From an uncultured Anaerotignum sp. (lineage in GTDB: Bacteria; Bacillota; Clostridia; Lachnospirales; Anaerotignaceae): a stretch of 35,039 nucleotides of DNA. Below are positions 22,289 through 29,454 of the stretch, in pieces. Made by a program: the position numbers and the translations under genes. The stretch lies in assembly GCA_910578425.1 (NCBI GenBank), contig CAJTQX010000028.1, forward strand, positions 1 to 35,039. The letters are read 5' to 3'. The number at the start of each line of letters is the position of its first letter. Position 1 is the stretch's first letter. A model generated the notes under the pieces. It worked only from the letters and a program-made list of their open reading frames with translations. It was not told the origin of the DNA and did no database searches.

Positions 22289-23887
22289 TTACCCGTCAAG
22301 AAACACGCCCCGCAGAAGCGCGTCCGCGTTTTCCACAGGCACGACCGTAATCCCCAGCCTGCCGTAACCTTCCTTCCAGTTTTCCGCCGGAATAAACGCC
22401 CGCTTTACACCCGCCTCCCGCGCAGCTTCGAGCTTTTCCTCCACGCCGCCAACAGGCAGAATCTGCCCCTTTATCCCGATTTCTCCTGTTACGGCAATAT
22501 CATTCGGCAAAGGCGTTTCCACAAAAGCCGAATAAACAGCCAGAAACATTGCCGCCCCTGCCGAAGGCCCATCTACAGGAACGCCGCCAGGGAAATTGAT
22601 ATGCACATAATATGCCGCTTTGGAAAAACCATATTCTTCCAAAAGCGTCAGCACATTTTCCGCCGAGCTTTTTGCGTTGCTTTTTCTGCGTCCGCTGCCC
22701 TGTCTGCTTTTGATTTCTTCCTCCTCCATAATACCCGTCACTGTCAGTCCGCCCTCACCGCGCTTTACCACAGCTTCCACAAAAAGCAGCATGCCGCCGC
22801 CCCCGCTCTGTACGCCAAGACCATTTGCAACGCCCGTCTGCGGCTCCTGCCGTATTCTGCGCTGCATCAGCGGCTGGTAGCGTCCCATTTCTGCCACCCA
22901 CTCCAGATCAGCCGCCGTAACGGTACGCCCGCCTTCTATCCACGCCAGCGACGTCAGCGACTGCACGATGTTTACCGTATCCCGCCCACCTCTGGCATAT
23001 CGGGCAATTTTTCCGCAAAGCCCTTCTTCAAATGTCATTCCGGAACGCCGCAGGCTGTTCTGCGCAATTTTTTCCACAGAATGTCTGTCCAGCCGTTCAA
23101 AGAAAATCTCCGTACAGCGGGAACGCAGAGCCTCCGGAATTTCCGCCGGACTGCGCGTTGTCGCACCGATCAGGCGGAAATCCGCCGGCAGACCCTTTTG
23201 AAAAATCTCATGGATATATGGCGGGATATCCGTATTCTGGCGGCTGTAATAACTGCTCTGGAAACGCGCTACGCGGTCCTCCAGCACCTTCAGCAGTTTG
23301 TTCATCTGCAATGGGTGCAGCTCCCCGATCTCGTCTATAAACAATACGCCGCCGTTTGCCTCGCAGACTGCCCCGGGTCTGGGCTGGGGGATGCCTGCCT
23401 GCCCCAGCGCGCCTGCCCCCTGATAAATGGGGTCGTGTACGGAGCCCATCAGCGGGTCAGCAATATTTCGTTCGTCAAACTGCAATGTCGTTGCGTCCAG
23501 CTCCACAAATTTCGCCCCTTGCCCAAAGGGCGACTCCGGCCTGCGTTTTGCCTCCTCCAAAATCAGCCGTGCCGCCGCAGTTTTGCCAACCCCCGGCGGA
23601 CCATAAATCAGGATATGCTGCGGATTCGGGCCGCATAACGCGGCCCTCAACGCGCGGACAGCTTTTTCCTGCCCGATGATCTCCGCAAGGCTTTTCGGTC
23701 GTGTCTGCTCTGCCAAAGGCTCTGTCAGGCATACGCTCCGCATCCCGTTAATCTTTTCCAGCTGGCAGAGGTTTTCCTCCACAAAACCCCTGCTTTTCCT
23801 GCCTTTCCTCCGGCTGCTGCGGTAAAAATAATACGCGCCCATGCAGAAAAAAAGCAGCTGTGCCGCAAGCAATAGTTTTCCGCTCAA
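22289..23887 (-). CDS. lonB: Membrane-anchored ATP-dependent protease LonB
   Basis: The 532-residue protein has one N-terminal membrane span (about residues 4-20), an AAA+ domain with Walker A GPPGVGKTAAA and Walker B GGVLFIDEIGEL, a helical lid, and a C-terminal Lon protease domain with the catalytic Ser in VDGPSAGAA and Lys in GGVEEKLEAA (Ser-Lys dyad). It matches Bacillus LonB, an endospore-former protease, which suggests a sporulating lineage or ancestry. The start appears to be TTG (23887) with AGGAG 8 nt upstream; no upstream ATG is available. Confidence 0.95.
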   Translation of the reverse strand: MSGKLLLAAQLLFFCMGAYYFYRSSRRKGRKSRGFVEENLCQLEKINGMRSVCLTEPLAEQTRPKSLAEIIGQEKAVRALRAALCGPNPQHILIYGPPGVGKTAAARLILEEAKRRPESPFGQGAKFVELDATTLQFDERNIADPLMGSVHDPIYQGAGALGQAGIPQPRPGAVCEANGGVLFIDEIGELHPLQMNKLLKVLEDRVARFQSSYYSRQNTDIPPYIHEIFQKGLPADFRLIGATTRSPAEIPEALRSRCTEIFFERLDRHSVEKIAQNSLRRSGMTFEEGLCGKIARYARGGRDTVNIVQSLTSLAWIEGGRTVTAADLEWVAEMGRYQPLMQRRIRQEPQTGVANGLGVQSGGGGMLLFVEAVVKRGEGGLTVTGIMEEEEIKSRQGSGRRKSNAKSSAENVLTLLEEYGFSKAAYYVHINFPGGVPVDGPSAGAAMFLAVYSAFVETPLPNDIAVTGEIGIKGQILPVGGVEEKLEAAREAGVKRAFIPAENWKEGYGRLGITVVPVENADALLRGVFLDG

Positions 23888-23956
23888 GTTCCCATCTCCT
23901 TTCGCGGATAGTATGGCTCAGTAAAAGGAAATTTATGCCTTTTTGCCGCAGACTGC

Positions 23957-23984
23957 CAAAAAAAGAGGACGCAAGCCCGCGTCC
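23957..23984 (-). terminator. Terminator of the zinc-ribbon membrane protein gene
   Basis: GGACGC (23967-23972) and GCGTCC (23979-23984) form a 6-bp stem with a 6-nt loop, followed on the - strand by TCTTTTTTT. Confidence 0.8.
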
Positions 23985-24004
23985 CCCGTCTGCCTTCTGT
24001 TCCA

Positions 24005-24039
24005 GACAGTGTTGTCAGGAGTTATGCATACGTATTTTT
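24005..24039 (+). repeat. 35-bp dispersed repeat, diverged copy 3
   Basis: ACAGTGTTGTCAGGAGTTAT followed by GCATACGTATTTTT matches the repeats at 21172 and 28369 with about five differences. It runs into the stop codon of the zinc-ribbon gene. Confidence 0.6.
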
Positions 24040-24547
24040 ATATTTCTCCCAGTCCTTCTGTCAATTCCTCCCAATAATGCTCCCACTCCATGTCTTCATC
24101 ATAATCGTAGTCATATTCTTCCCAGTCATCATAATATTCATCATAATACTCATAATACTCCGGATAATTCTGCTCATCCAGCCATACCGCGCGCGCCAGC
24201 CCAATTACGAAAATTACGCTGATCACAGTGCCAACCGCGGCAAATATCAGCCACGCGCGCGCCAAATTCCGACGGTTAGGGTTTTCGTCCTTTCCCGCCG
24301 CCCAAAGAATCGCCAAAATGATATTTACAACTGGTATCGACAGCAATACGCCAAGCAGCAGATAATCCTTTACGCTCAAGGGCTTCACCAGCTCCGGCTT
24401 TTCCTGTGACGTCGGCGGCACGCCTTCCCGTTGGGTGAACTCCTGCTGTTCCTCCTGTTTGATTCGTTCCAAAGGCATACCGCAGTGGATGCAGTAAAAA
24501 TCTGCTGCTCCCACCTCTCCGCCGCATTTCTGGCAGTTTCTGGACAT
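24038..24547 (-). CDS. Zinc-ribbon membrane protein with acidic tyrosine-rich tail
   Basis: The 169-residue protein begins with a zinc ribbon (NCQKCGGEV...FYCIHCGMPL, two C-x2-C pairs), then a Q/E-rich linker, two hydrophobic helices (about residues 60-80 and 95-117) and a C-terminal tail of about 40 residues composed mostly of D, E, Y and W (such as YPEYYEYYDEYYDDWEEYDY). Double-TM zinc-ribbon proteins are common in Clostridia with unknown roles; the tail is unusual and may bind cations or basic partners. The ATG at 24547 has GGGGGAG 9 nt upstream. It is divergent from bioY and shares its operator region. Confidence 0.8.
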   Translation of the reverse strand: MSRNCQKCGGEVGAADFYCIHCGMPLERIKQEEQQEFTQREGVPPTSQEKPELVKPLSVKDYLLLGVLLSIPVVNIILAILWAAGKDENPNRRNLARAWLIFAAVGTVISVIFVIGLARAVWLDEQNYPEYYEYYDEYYDDWEEYDYDYDEDMEWEHYWEELTEGLGEI

Positions 24548-24569
24548 TTTAAATTTCTCCCCCTTCCAA

Positions 24570-24602
24570 TTGTAAACCAATTTTATCTAATACGGTTGAC
24601 AA
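24570..24602 (+). promoter_or_regulatory. BirA (biotin repressor) operator upstream of bioY
   Basis: TTGTAAACC (24570-24578) and GGTTGACAA (24594-24602) form an inverted pair with a 15-nt spacer, matching the known bacterial BirA operator pattern TTGT(A/T)AACC-N14-16-GGTT(A/T)ACAA with one deviation. The right half covers the bioY -35 box. An additional GTTTACAA half-site lies at 24616-24623. Confidence 0.75.
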
Positions 24603-24624
24603 TATTTCTTTCTCCGTTTACAAT
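24596..24624 (+). promoter_or_regulatory. bioY promoter
   Basis: TTGACA (24596-24601) and TACAAT (24619-24624) are separated by 17 nt. The transcript would have a leader of about 100 nt. Confidence 0.75.
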
Positions 24625-24733
24625 ACCCTTACCTTCGCTTGACAAGAGAATACACTCTTTTCAGCCGTATCTCCCCTTATCAGGCAAAGGCAACCCAAAC
24701 GTATCCCAATCCATTACGAAAGAAGGTATTCTT

Positions 24734-25273
24734 ATGACCCAAACAAAAACAAAAGATCTCACCCTCACCGCAATGATGGCGGCAGTCATCTGTGTCCTCG
24801 CGCCCATCAGCATTCCCATACCCGTCAGCAGCATGCCTCTGTCGCTGGGAACATTCGCGCTCTATCTGACCGCATACATATTAAAACCCAAAATGGCATT
24901 TGCCGCCACAGCATTATACCTGCTGATGGGGGCTGTCGGCCTTCCGGTATTTGCTGGCTATAGTGCCGGATTTGCCCGCTTTGCCGGCGCGGGCGGCGGC
25001 TATCTTACGGGGTATCTGTTTCTTGTTCCCGCCTGTTCCGTCTGTATCCGCCGTTTTCCCCAAAGCCCTGCGGCGCAGATTGCGGGCATTTTTCTGATAA
25101 CATTCGTTTTCTACGCCTACGCTACATACTGGATGTCTGTCGTAATCGGCGGCAGCTTTATCGCCACGCTTCCCGCAGGCGCGCTCGTGTTTCTCCCGCT
25201 GGACAGCATCAAAATCCTCGTTACCTGCTGGATTGGGCGGAAATTGCAGACATATCTGAAAAACGCGGCGTAG
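24734..25273 (+). CDS. bioY: BioY biotin transporter (ECF S component)
   Basis: The 179-residue protein is a six-helix membrane protein of the BioY family. The signature segments are TAMMAAVICVLAPISIPIP and PLSLGTFALYLTAYILKP near the N-terminus, GLPVFAGYSAGFARFAGAGG and GYLTGYLF in the middle. It is the biotin-binding subunit of an energy-coupling factor transporter, whose ATPase and T subunits are not in the window. GAAGG precedes the ATG. The upstream BirA operator implies repression when biotin is sufficient. Confidence 0.96.
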   Translation: MTQTKTKDLTLTAMMAAVICVLAPISIPIPVSSMPLSLGTFALYLTAYILKPKMAFAATALYLLMGAVGLPVFAGYSAGFARFAGAGGGYLTGYLFLVPACSVCIRRFPQSPAAQIAGIFLITFVFYAYATYWMSVVIGGSFIATLPAGALVFLPLDSIKILVTCWIGRKLQTYLKNAA

Positions 25274-25318
25274 TACCCAAACGCCGCAGTTTCCCCGCCA
25301 TAAACAAAGCATACGCTT

Positions 25319-26209
25319 TCACTCTACAGCATTTTTCGTCTGTATATAATTCACCAGCACAATCGCGCCCATTACCAGTGCAATCCCAACCGCGCCCCGC
25401 AGTGTCAGCCGTTCCTGAAACAGGAACACACCCAGCAGTATCGCCTCGATCGGCTCAAATACACTGATAATCGCCGCCTTTGCGCCGCCGATCAGCTTAA
25501 TGCCCAGCGCGAGGGCAACCGCTCCCACCGCCGTAGTGAACACTGCCATTCCGGCGATTCCCGCCCAGCAGGGCAGGGCAAGGTCTGCCCGCAGTTCTCC
25601 CTTTGCCAGGGAAAAAATGAGGAAGGACAGAAACGCAAATACAGACGAATACGCGCCGATAACAAGACTGTCCACTTCCGCCACGTTCCGCCGCCCCAAA
25701 AGCAGGATATACGCCGTCTGGCAGGCCGCCGCGCCGATGCTGAGCAGAATGCCAATCCAGTTCAGGCGCATATCGTCCAACGAAACTGTCATCAAAATAC
25801 CGATGAATGCCGCCGCAAGCGAAACCATCTGCCCCTTGTTCATTTTCTCCCCAAACAGCAGGATGCTCAACCCGTTTACCATAAACGGGTATGTATAGAA
25901 AAACATAATCTGTATGCTGATAGGAACATATTTCAGCGCGCTGAAATAGCACTGCGTTGTCAAAAAATGCGCCGCGCCGCCCACGACTGCCAGCGTAATC
26001 AACTGATCTTTTTTCAGTCGAAAATTCAAATCCCGCCGAAACAGCAGGAGATACGCCCAAAGCAGTATAGACGCCATTAAAAACCGCCATGTCAGCACAC
26101 AGCTCACCGTTACGTCATATTGATATACACCTTTGGCAATAGGCGAAGCCGCACCAAAGCAGGCCGCCGCAAGCAGTGTAATCCATATTCCTTTTGTCTG
26201 CGTTTTCAT
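25319..26209 (-). CDS. EamA/DMT-family transporter
   Basis: The 296-residue protein has ten predicted membrane helices in two EamA repeats (for example TLLAAACFGAASPIAKGVY at the start of repeat 1 and WIGILLSIGAAACQTAYILL at the start of repeat 2; the conserved SVFEPIEAILLGVFLFQE near the end). The family exports metabolites such as amino acids; the substrate is not predictable. It starts 4 nt after the pgsA stop, so it is the last gene of the rimO-pgsA operon. It converges on bioY. Confidence 0.93.
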   Translation of the reverse strand: MKTQTKGIWITLLAAACFGAASPIAKGVYQYDVTVSCVLTWRFLMASILLWAYLLLFRRDLNFRLKKDQLITLAVVGGAAHFLTTQCYFSALKYVPISIQIMFFYTYPFMVNGLSILLFGEKMNKGQMVSLAAAFIGILMTVSLDDMRLNWIGILLSIGAAACQTAYILLLGRRNVAEVDSLVIGAYSSVFAFLSFLIFSLAKGELRADLALPCWAGIAGMAVFTTAVGAVALALGIKLIGGAKAAIISVFEPIEAILLGVFLFQERLTLRGAVGIALVMGAIVLVNYIQTKNAVE

Positions 26210-26213
26210 AATT

Positions 26214-26753
26214 TCAGCCCTTCAGAACATCTTTGTTTTTTATGATATAATCCGCACCGGAAAGTATCGTGAAGAATACCGCCAGCCCTACCAGAGCCAT
26301 CTCGAAAAGCCCCATAAAGCCAAACGGCAGGTCCAGCAGCACTACAATAATCATCACCATCTGCACCGTCGTTTTGACCTTGCCCCACCAGCTTGCCGCC
26401 AGCACAATTCCCGCCTCAACTGCAAGCGTGCGGAAACCTGTAATTGCAAATTCCCGGGCAAGTATCACAATAACCACCCATGCGGGCAAGTCCTCCAGCG
26501 CAACCATAGAAACCAGCGCGGACATCACCAGCAGTTTATCCGCAAGCGGGTCCATGAATTTTCCGAAATTTGTTACCATATTATATTTCCGTGCAATCTT
26601 CCCATCCAGCAAGTCCGTCAGGGAGGCAATCATAAAAATCAGCACCGCGCTGTATCGGTTCATCGGCACAGGCGCGAAAAAAAGCGCGGCAAGAAATACC
26701 GGAATCAAAACAACCCGCAGTACCGTCAGTTTATTCGGCAGATTCATCTCCAT
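26214..26753 (-). CDS. pgsA: CDP-diacylglycerol-glycerol-3-phosphate 3-phosphatidyltransferase
   Basis: PgsA makes phosphatidylglycerol phosphate at the membrane. The 179-residue protein has the CDP-alcohol phosphotransferase signature D-x2-D-G-x2-A-R-x8-G-x3-D-x3-D in DLLDGKIARKY...GKFMDPLAD, preceded by NLPNKLTVLRVVLIPVF, and several membrane helices. AGGAG lies 9 nt before the first of two ATGs (26753 and 26747). The gene overlaps the rimO end by 23 nt; rimO-pgsA adjacency is common in Firmicutes. Confidence 0.96.
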   Translation of the reverse strand: MEMNLPNKLTVLRVVLIPVFLAALFFAPVPMNRYSAVLIFMIASLTDLLDGKIARKYNMVTNFGKFMDPLADKLLVMSALVSMVALEDLPAWVVIVILAREFAITGFRTLAVEAGIVLAASWWGKVKTTVQMVMIIVVLLDLPFGFMGLFEMALVGLAVFFTILSGADYIIKNKDVLKG

Positions 26754-28089
26754 ATATTACATCTCCTATCAAATCATAATCCCCCGCTTCGCGGATCTGC
26801 ACCTGCACAAAATCCCCGGAATATAATTCCTCCTCAGAGGAAACAAACACCAGCCCGTCGATTTCCGGTGCATCGCGCCGCGTGCGCCCGCAGTAAATCT
26901 CCTCCTCCGGCAGTCTGCCCTCAATGAGAACCTCTTTCACCGTTCCGGTTTCCTGTTCGCAGAGCGCGGCGGAAATGGATTTCTGCATATCCATCAATTC
27001 CTCCCGCCGTTCCTCCTTCAGCTCATCGTCAATCTGGTTTTCCATGCGTGCCGCGGGGGTGCCGTCCTCCTGAGAATACGAAAAAACGCCCAGCCTGTCG
27101 AATTTCATTTCCGCAATGAAATCCTTCAAATCCTGAAATTCCTCCTCCGTTTCCCCCGGGAATCCAACGATCAGCGTTGTCCGCAAGGCGATATCCGGCA
27201 TAGCTGCCCGCAGCTTTGCGATTTTCTCCCGAATCAACGCCTGGCTGCTCCTGCGTCCCATCCGTTTCAGTACAGTATCGCTGGCGTGCTGTATCGGCAT
27301 ATCAATATAATGACAGACCTTTTCGCATCGTGCCATTGCCGCAATGGTTTCGTCCGTCAGCGTTTCAGGATAGCAGTAAAGCAGGCGTATCCACGCAAGC
27401 CCTTCGATATCGTTCAGCTTTTCCAAAAGCGTGTGCAGCCTCGGCTCGCCGTAAATATCGCGCCCGTAAATTGAGGTATCCTGCGCCACAAGCACAAGCT
27501 CCTTCACCCCTTCCGCCGCAAGCAGCTCCGCCTCCGCAACAAGGCTTTCCAGCGTCCGGCTCCTGTGCCTGCCCCGCAGCCTGGGAATCACGCAGTAGGT
27601 ACAGTGGTTGTCGCATCCTTCGGAAATTTTCAGATAGGCAAAATACGGCGCAGTCGAACGCAGCCGCAAACAGCCGTTTGCTCCGTCCATCGGGCGGTCA
27701 ATGTCCTCCAGCCGCTTCATCTGCCGCGCGCCCTCAAGCACTTCATCCGCAACCTCCGCAATGGATTCATATGCCGCCGTCCCAACGACAGCGTCCACCT
27801 CCGGCAGCTCCTCGAAAAACTCCTTTTCGTACCGCTGCCCCAGGCAGCCTGCCACAATCAGTCCCTTACAGCGTCCCGTTTTCTTATATTCTGCCATTTC
27901 CAGAATGGTTTCTATGCTTTCTTCCAGCGCGTCCTTGATAAAACAGCAGGTATTGACAATAATGATATCTGCCTCCGCTTCCTCCGCAACCAGCCGAAAA
28001 CCGTCCTTCGCCAGAAGCCCCAGCATGACCTCGCTGTCCACCCTGTTTTTATCACACCCCAGCGATGTCAGCGCAACTGTTTTTTCCAT
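26731..28089 (-). CDS. rimO: Ribosomal protein S12 methylthiotransferase RimO
   Basis: RimO adds a methylthio group to an Asp of ribosomal protein S12 using radical SAM chemistry. The 452-residue protein has the N-terminal UPF0004 domain with its cluster cysteines (SLGCDKNRVDSE, VNTCCFI, VAGCLGQRY), the radical SAM C-x3-C-x2-C motif in SEGCDNHCTYCVIPRLRG, and a C-terminal TRAM domain. The ASEGC-type and LGCDKN motifs point to RimO rather than MiaB. GGAGG is 6 nt before the ATG at 28089; the open frame further upstream runs into the repeat region and is rejected. Confidence 0.96.
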   Translation of the reverse strand: MEKTVALTSLGCDKNRVDSEVMLGLLAKDGFRLVAEEAEADIIIVNTCCFIKDALEESIETILEMAEYKKTGRCKGLIVAGCLGQRYEKEFFEELPEVDAVVGTAAYESIAEVADEVLEGARQMKRLEDIDRPMDGANGCLRLRSTAPYFAYLKISEGCDNHCTYCVIPRLRGRHRSRTLESLVAEAELLAAEGVKELVLVAQDTSIYGRDIYGEPRLHTLLEKLNDIEGLAWIRLLYCYPETLTDETIAAMARCEKVCHYIDMPIQHASDTVLKRMGRRSSQALIREKIAKLRAAMPDIALRTTLIVGFPGETEEEFQDLKDFIAEMKFDRLGVFSYSQEDGTPAARMENQIDDELKEERREELMDMQKSISAALCEQETGTVKEVLIEGRLPEEEIYCGRTRRDAPEIDGLVFVSSEEELYSGDFVQVQIREAGDYDLIGDVIYGDESAE

Positions 28090-28120
28090 CTGTATCCTCC
28101 TTGTTATGGGCATTGCTGCC

Positions 28121-28182
28121 AGTGTCTGACCTAAGAAATCAATCAGAAGGAAAAGTTGTTTTCTTAAGTCAGGCCGCCTTTT
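28121..28182. repeat. Hairpin repeat alpha, copy 1
   Basis: CTGACCTAAGAAA (28126-28138) pairs with TTTTCTTAAGTCAG (28159-28172). Its sequence (TAAGAAATCAATCA...GTTTTCTTAAGTCA) is shared with 28751-28807 and, diverged, with 28320-28370. It lies just upstream of rimO. Confidence 0.7.
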
Positions 28183-28271
28183 CATTGCAGCTTTTGTATT
28201 TTACCAGTGTACTATAAAAACCGCGAAAAATCTACCTCTTTTCCCGAAAAAGAAGCTGCCCGCATTCCGGG

Positions 28272-28370
28272 TGCTGCCATAAGAAAATTTTAGAAGAAAT
28301 TTTCTCAGGCAACTGCCGCCGACATCTGATTTAAGAAATCAATGGAAAAGAAAAATCTGTTTTCCCGGGC
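28272..28370. repeat. Composite repeat beta-alpha, copy 1
   Basis: The beta part GCCATAAGAAAATTTT...AAATTTTCTCAGGC (28275-28306) is an inverted repeat, followed by CTGCCGCCGAC and a diverged alpha part (TTTAAGAAATCAATGG...GTTTTCCCGGGC). The same beta-then-alpha order recurs at 28649-28807. Confidence 0.6.
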
Positions 28371-28403
28371 AGTGTCGTCATGAGTCATGTATACGTATTT
28401 TCG
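28369..28403 (+). repeat. 35-bp dispersed repeat, copy 2
   Basis: It is nearly identical to 21172-21206 over the whole length, core GTCATGAGTCATGTATACGT. It ends 3 bp before the -35 box of the orphan promoter. Confidence 0.85.
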
Positions 28404-28406
28404 CGC

Positions 28407-28435
28407 TTGCCCTCTGTCTTCCCCTGTGGTATACT
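28407..28435 (+). promoter_or_regulatory. Promoter of an orphan transcript
   Basis: TTGCCC (28407-28412) and TATACT (28430-28435) have a 17-nt spacer. AGAAGGAG follows about 12-20 nt downstream. Confidence 0.6.
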
Positions 28436-28441
28436 GAAAAT

Positions 28442-28717
28442 ATAGAAAGAAGGAGTGGTGTATGTCGGATATTCGTTAATATGGACAATAAAAAAAAATA
28501 TCCACTTTTATAATGGGTGTGGGTGTTTTTGTTGTGCGTATTTTACGGAACGGCATACAGACTGTTTAGAAAAAGCAGGAAATTATTTTCCTTTTGTTTT
28601 GTATGCAAAAACCGATAAAATCCCTGAACACCGCCGCCATATGGGCGTTGCCATAAGAAAATTTCTTTTTTGGAATGCTTGAAAAATCAGGATTTTTCAA
28701 GAGCATTTCTATTTTTA
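28442..28717 (+). ncRNA. Orphan transcription unit: small RNA, or decayed small membrane protein gene
   Basis: A promoter, a Shine-Dalgarno sequence and a strong terminator bracket about 270 nt with no convincing gene. The ATG with proper spacing (28461) encodes only MSDIR before a stop. A following frame starts MDNKKKYPLL, meets an in-frame TAA, then continues WVWVFLLCVFYGTAYRLFR, which looks like a membrane helix with a basic flank, so a disrupted small membrane protein is possible. A 75-codon GTG frame also exists but lacks Shine-Dalgarno spacing. Whether the unit works as RNA or is debris is open. Confidence 0.35.
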
Positions 28718-28807
28718 GTTGAAATTTTCTTAAGCAACAGCCGTCGGCGTTTGACTTAAGAAATCAATCAAAAAGATAAATTCGTTTTCTTAAGTCAAGC
28801 CGCCTTA
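28649..28807. repeat. Composite repeat beta-alpha, copy 2 (with inserted hairpin)
   Basis: Beta ends TTGCCATAAGAAAATTTC (28649-28666) and GAAATTTTCTTAAGCAA (28721-28737) pair over a long arm and enclose the terminator hairpin. Alpha follows: TTGACTTAAGAAA (28751-28763) with TTTTCTTAAGTCAA (28785-28798). The flanks GCCGTCGGC and GCCGCCTT match the other copies. Confidence 0.65.
28674..28717 (+). terminator. Strong terminator inside the beta repeat
   Basis: AATGCT plus TGAAAAATC (28674-28688) pairs with GATTTTTCA plus AGCATT (28691-28707) with one bulge, followed by TTCTATTTTT. Confidence 0.65.
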
Positions 28808-28876
28808 AATGGGCGTTTTTTTATTGTCCAAAACTCAGGAAAAACAATTATAACGGACAAAAAGGAGATACCCAAA

Positions 28877-29290
28877 ATGAATCGTGAAAACAAACGGAAA
28901 AAATACGATAAAAATTATTATAAAACACACCCCTGCACAGACCCTTTCACTTGCAGGGTTTGCGGCAGACTTGTCACCCCTGTCGGCGCAGGCAGCGAGC
29001 ACCGCAACCATTGCCCGAACTGTCTTTCCAGCCTGCATCTGGATGATGAGCCTGGCGACCGCGCGGCGGACTGCGGCGGCATTATGGAGCCTGTTGCCGT
29101 ATGGGTGCGGAAAACAGGCGAATGGGCATTGATACACCGCTGCAAAAGGTGCGGGCAGCTCAGCTCCAACCGCATCGCCGCGGACGATAACCCCATGAAA
29201 CTGATGTCCATTGCCATGAAGCCGCTTTCCCTGCCGCCATTCCCTCTGGAACGCATTGAGGAACTGACAAAGCTCATGGGCGGCAACTGA
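28877..29290 (+). CDS. RNHCP domain-containing protein
   Basis: The 137-residue protein carries the RNHCP motif itself (EHRNHCPNCLSS, about residues 42-53) between two other C-x2-C pairs (FTCRVCGRLV and HRCKRCGQLSSN), giving at least one and probably two zinc sites. The N-terminus is strongly basic and Tyr-rich (NRENKRKKYDKNYYKTH), which suggests nucleic-acid binding. Function of the family is unknown. AAAGGAG precedes the ATG at 8-9 nt. Confidence 0.92.
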   Translation: MNRENKRKKYDKNYYKTHPCTDPFTCRVCGRLVTPVGAGSEHRNHCPNCLSSLHLDDEPGDRAADCGGIMEPVAVWVRKTGEWALIHRCKRCGQLSSNRIAADDNPMKLMSIAMKPLSLPPFPLERIEELTKLMGGN

Positions 29291-29317
29291 CGCAAACAGC
29301 AAAATTTTCCAGAAATA

Positions 29318-29346
29318 TTGTAAAACAGCATAATTTGTGCTATCCT
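29318..29346 (+). promoter_or_regulatory. Promoter of the alpha/beta hydrolase gene
   Basis: TTGTAA (29318-29323) and TATCCT (29341-29346) have a 17-nt spacer. Confidence 0.5.
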
Positions 29347-29357
29347 AACCACAACAG

Positions 29358-29399
29358 GCGGGCGTTTACTAAAAAGATGGCTTTTTAATAAATGCCCGC
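29358..29399 (+). terminator. Hairpin in the hydrolase leader
   Basis: GCGGGC (29358-29363) pairs with GCCCGC (29394-29399), and the stem continues through GTTTA/TAAAT and AAAAAG/CTTTTT. It is followed by TTTCTG and lies between the promoter and the gene, so it may be the terminator of the RNHCP gene or a leader structure. Confidence 0.5.
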
Positions 29400-29454
29400 T
29401 TTCTGCAATACAGGTTCTAAGGAAAAACAATACAAGTACAAAGGAGGAAACAGT

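Noticed and set aside
22130..23638. 502-codon + strand ORF opposite lonB
   Set aside because: Antisense shadow of lonB with no recognisable domain and no ribosome-binding site.
28455..28682. 75-codon GTG-start ORF in the repeat region
   Set aside because: The GTG abuts the Shine-Dalgarno sequence, and the 3' third of the frame is made of the beta repeat; kept only as part of the orphan transcript.
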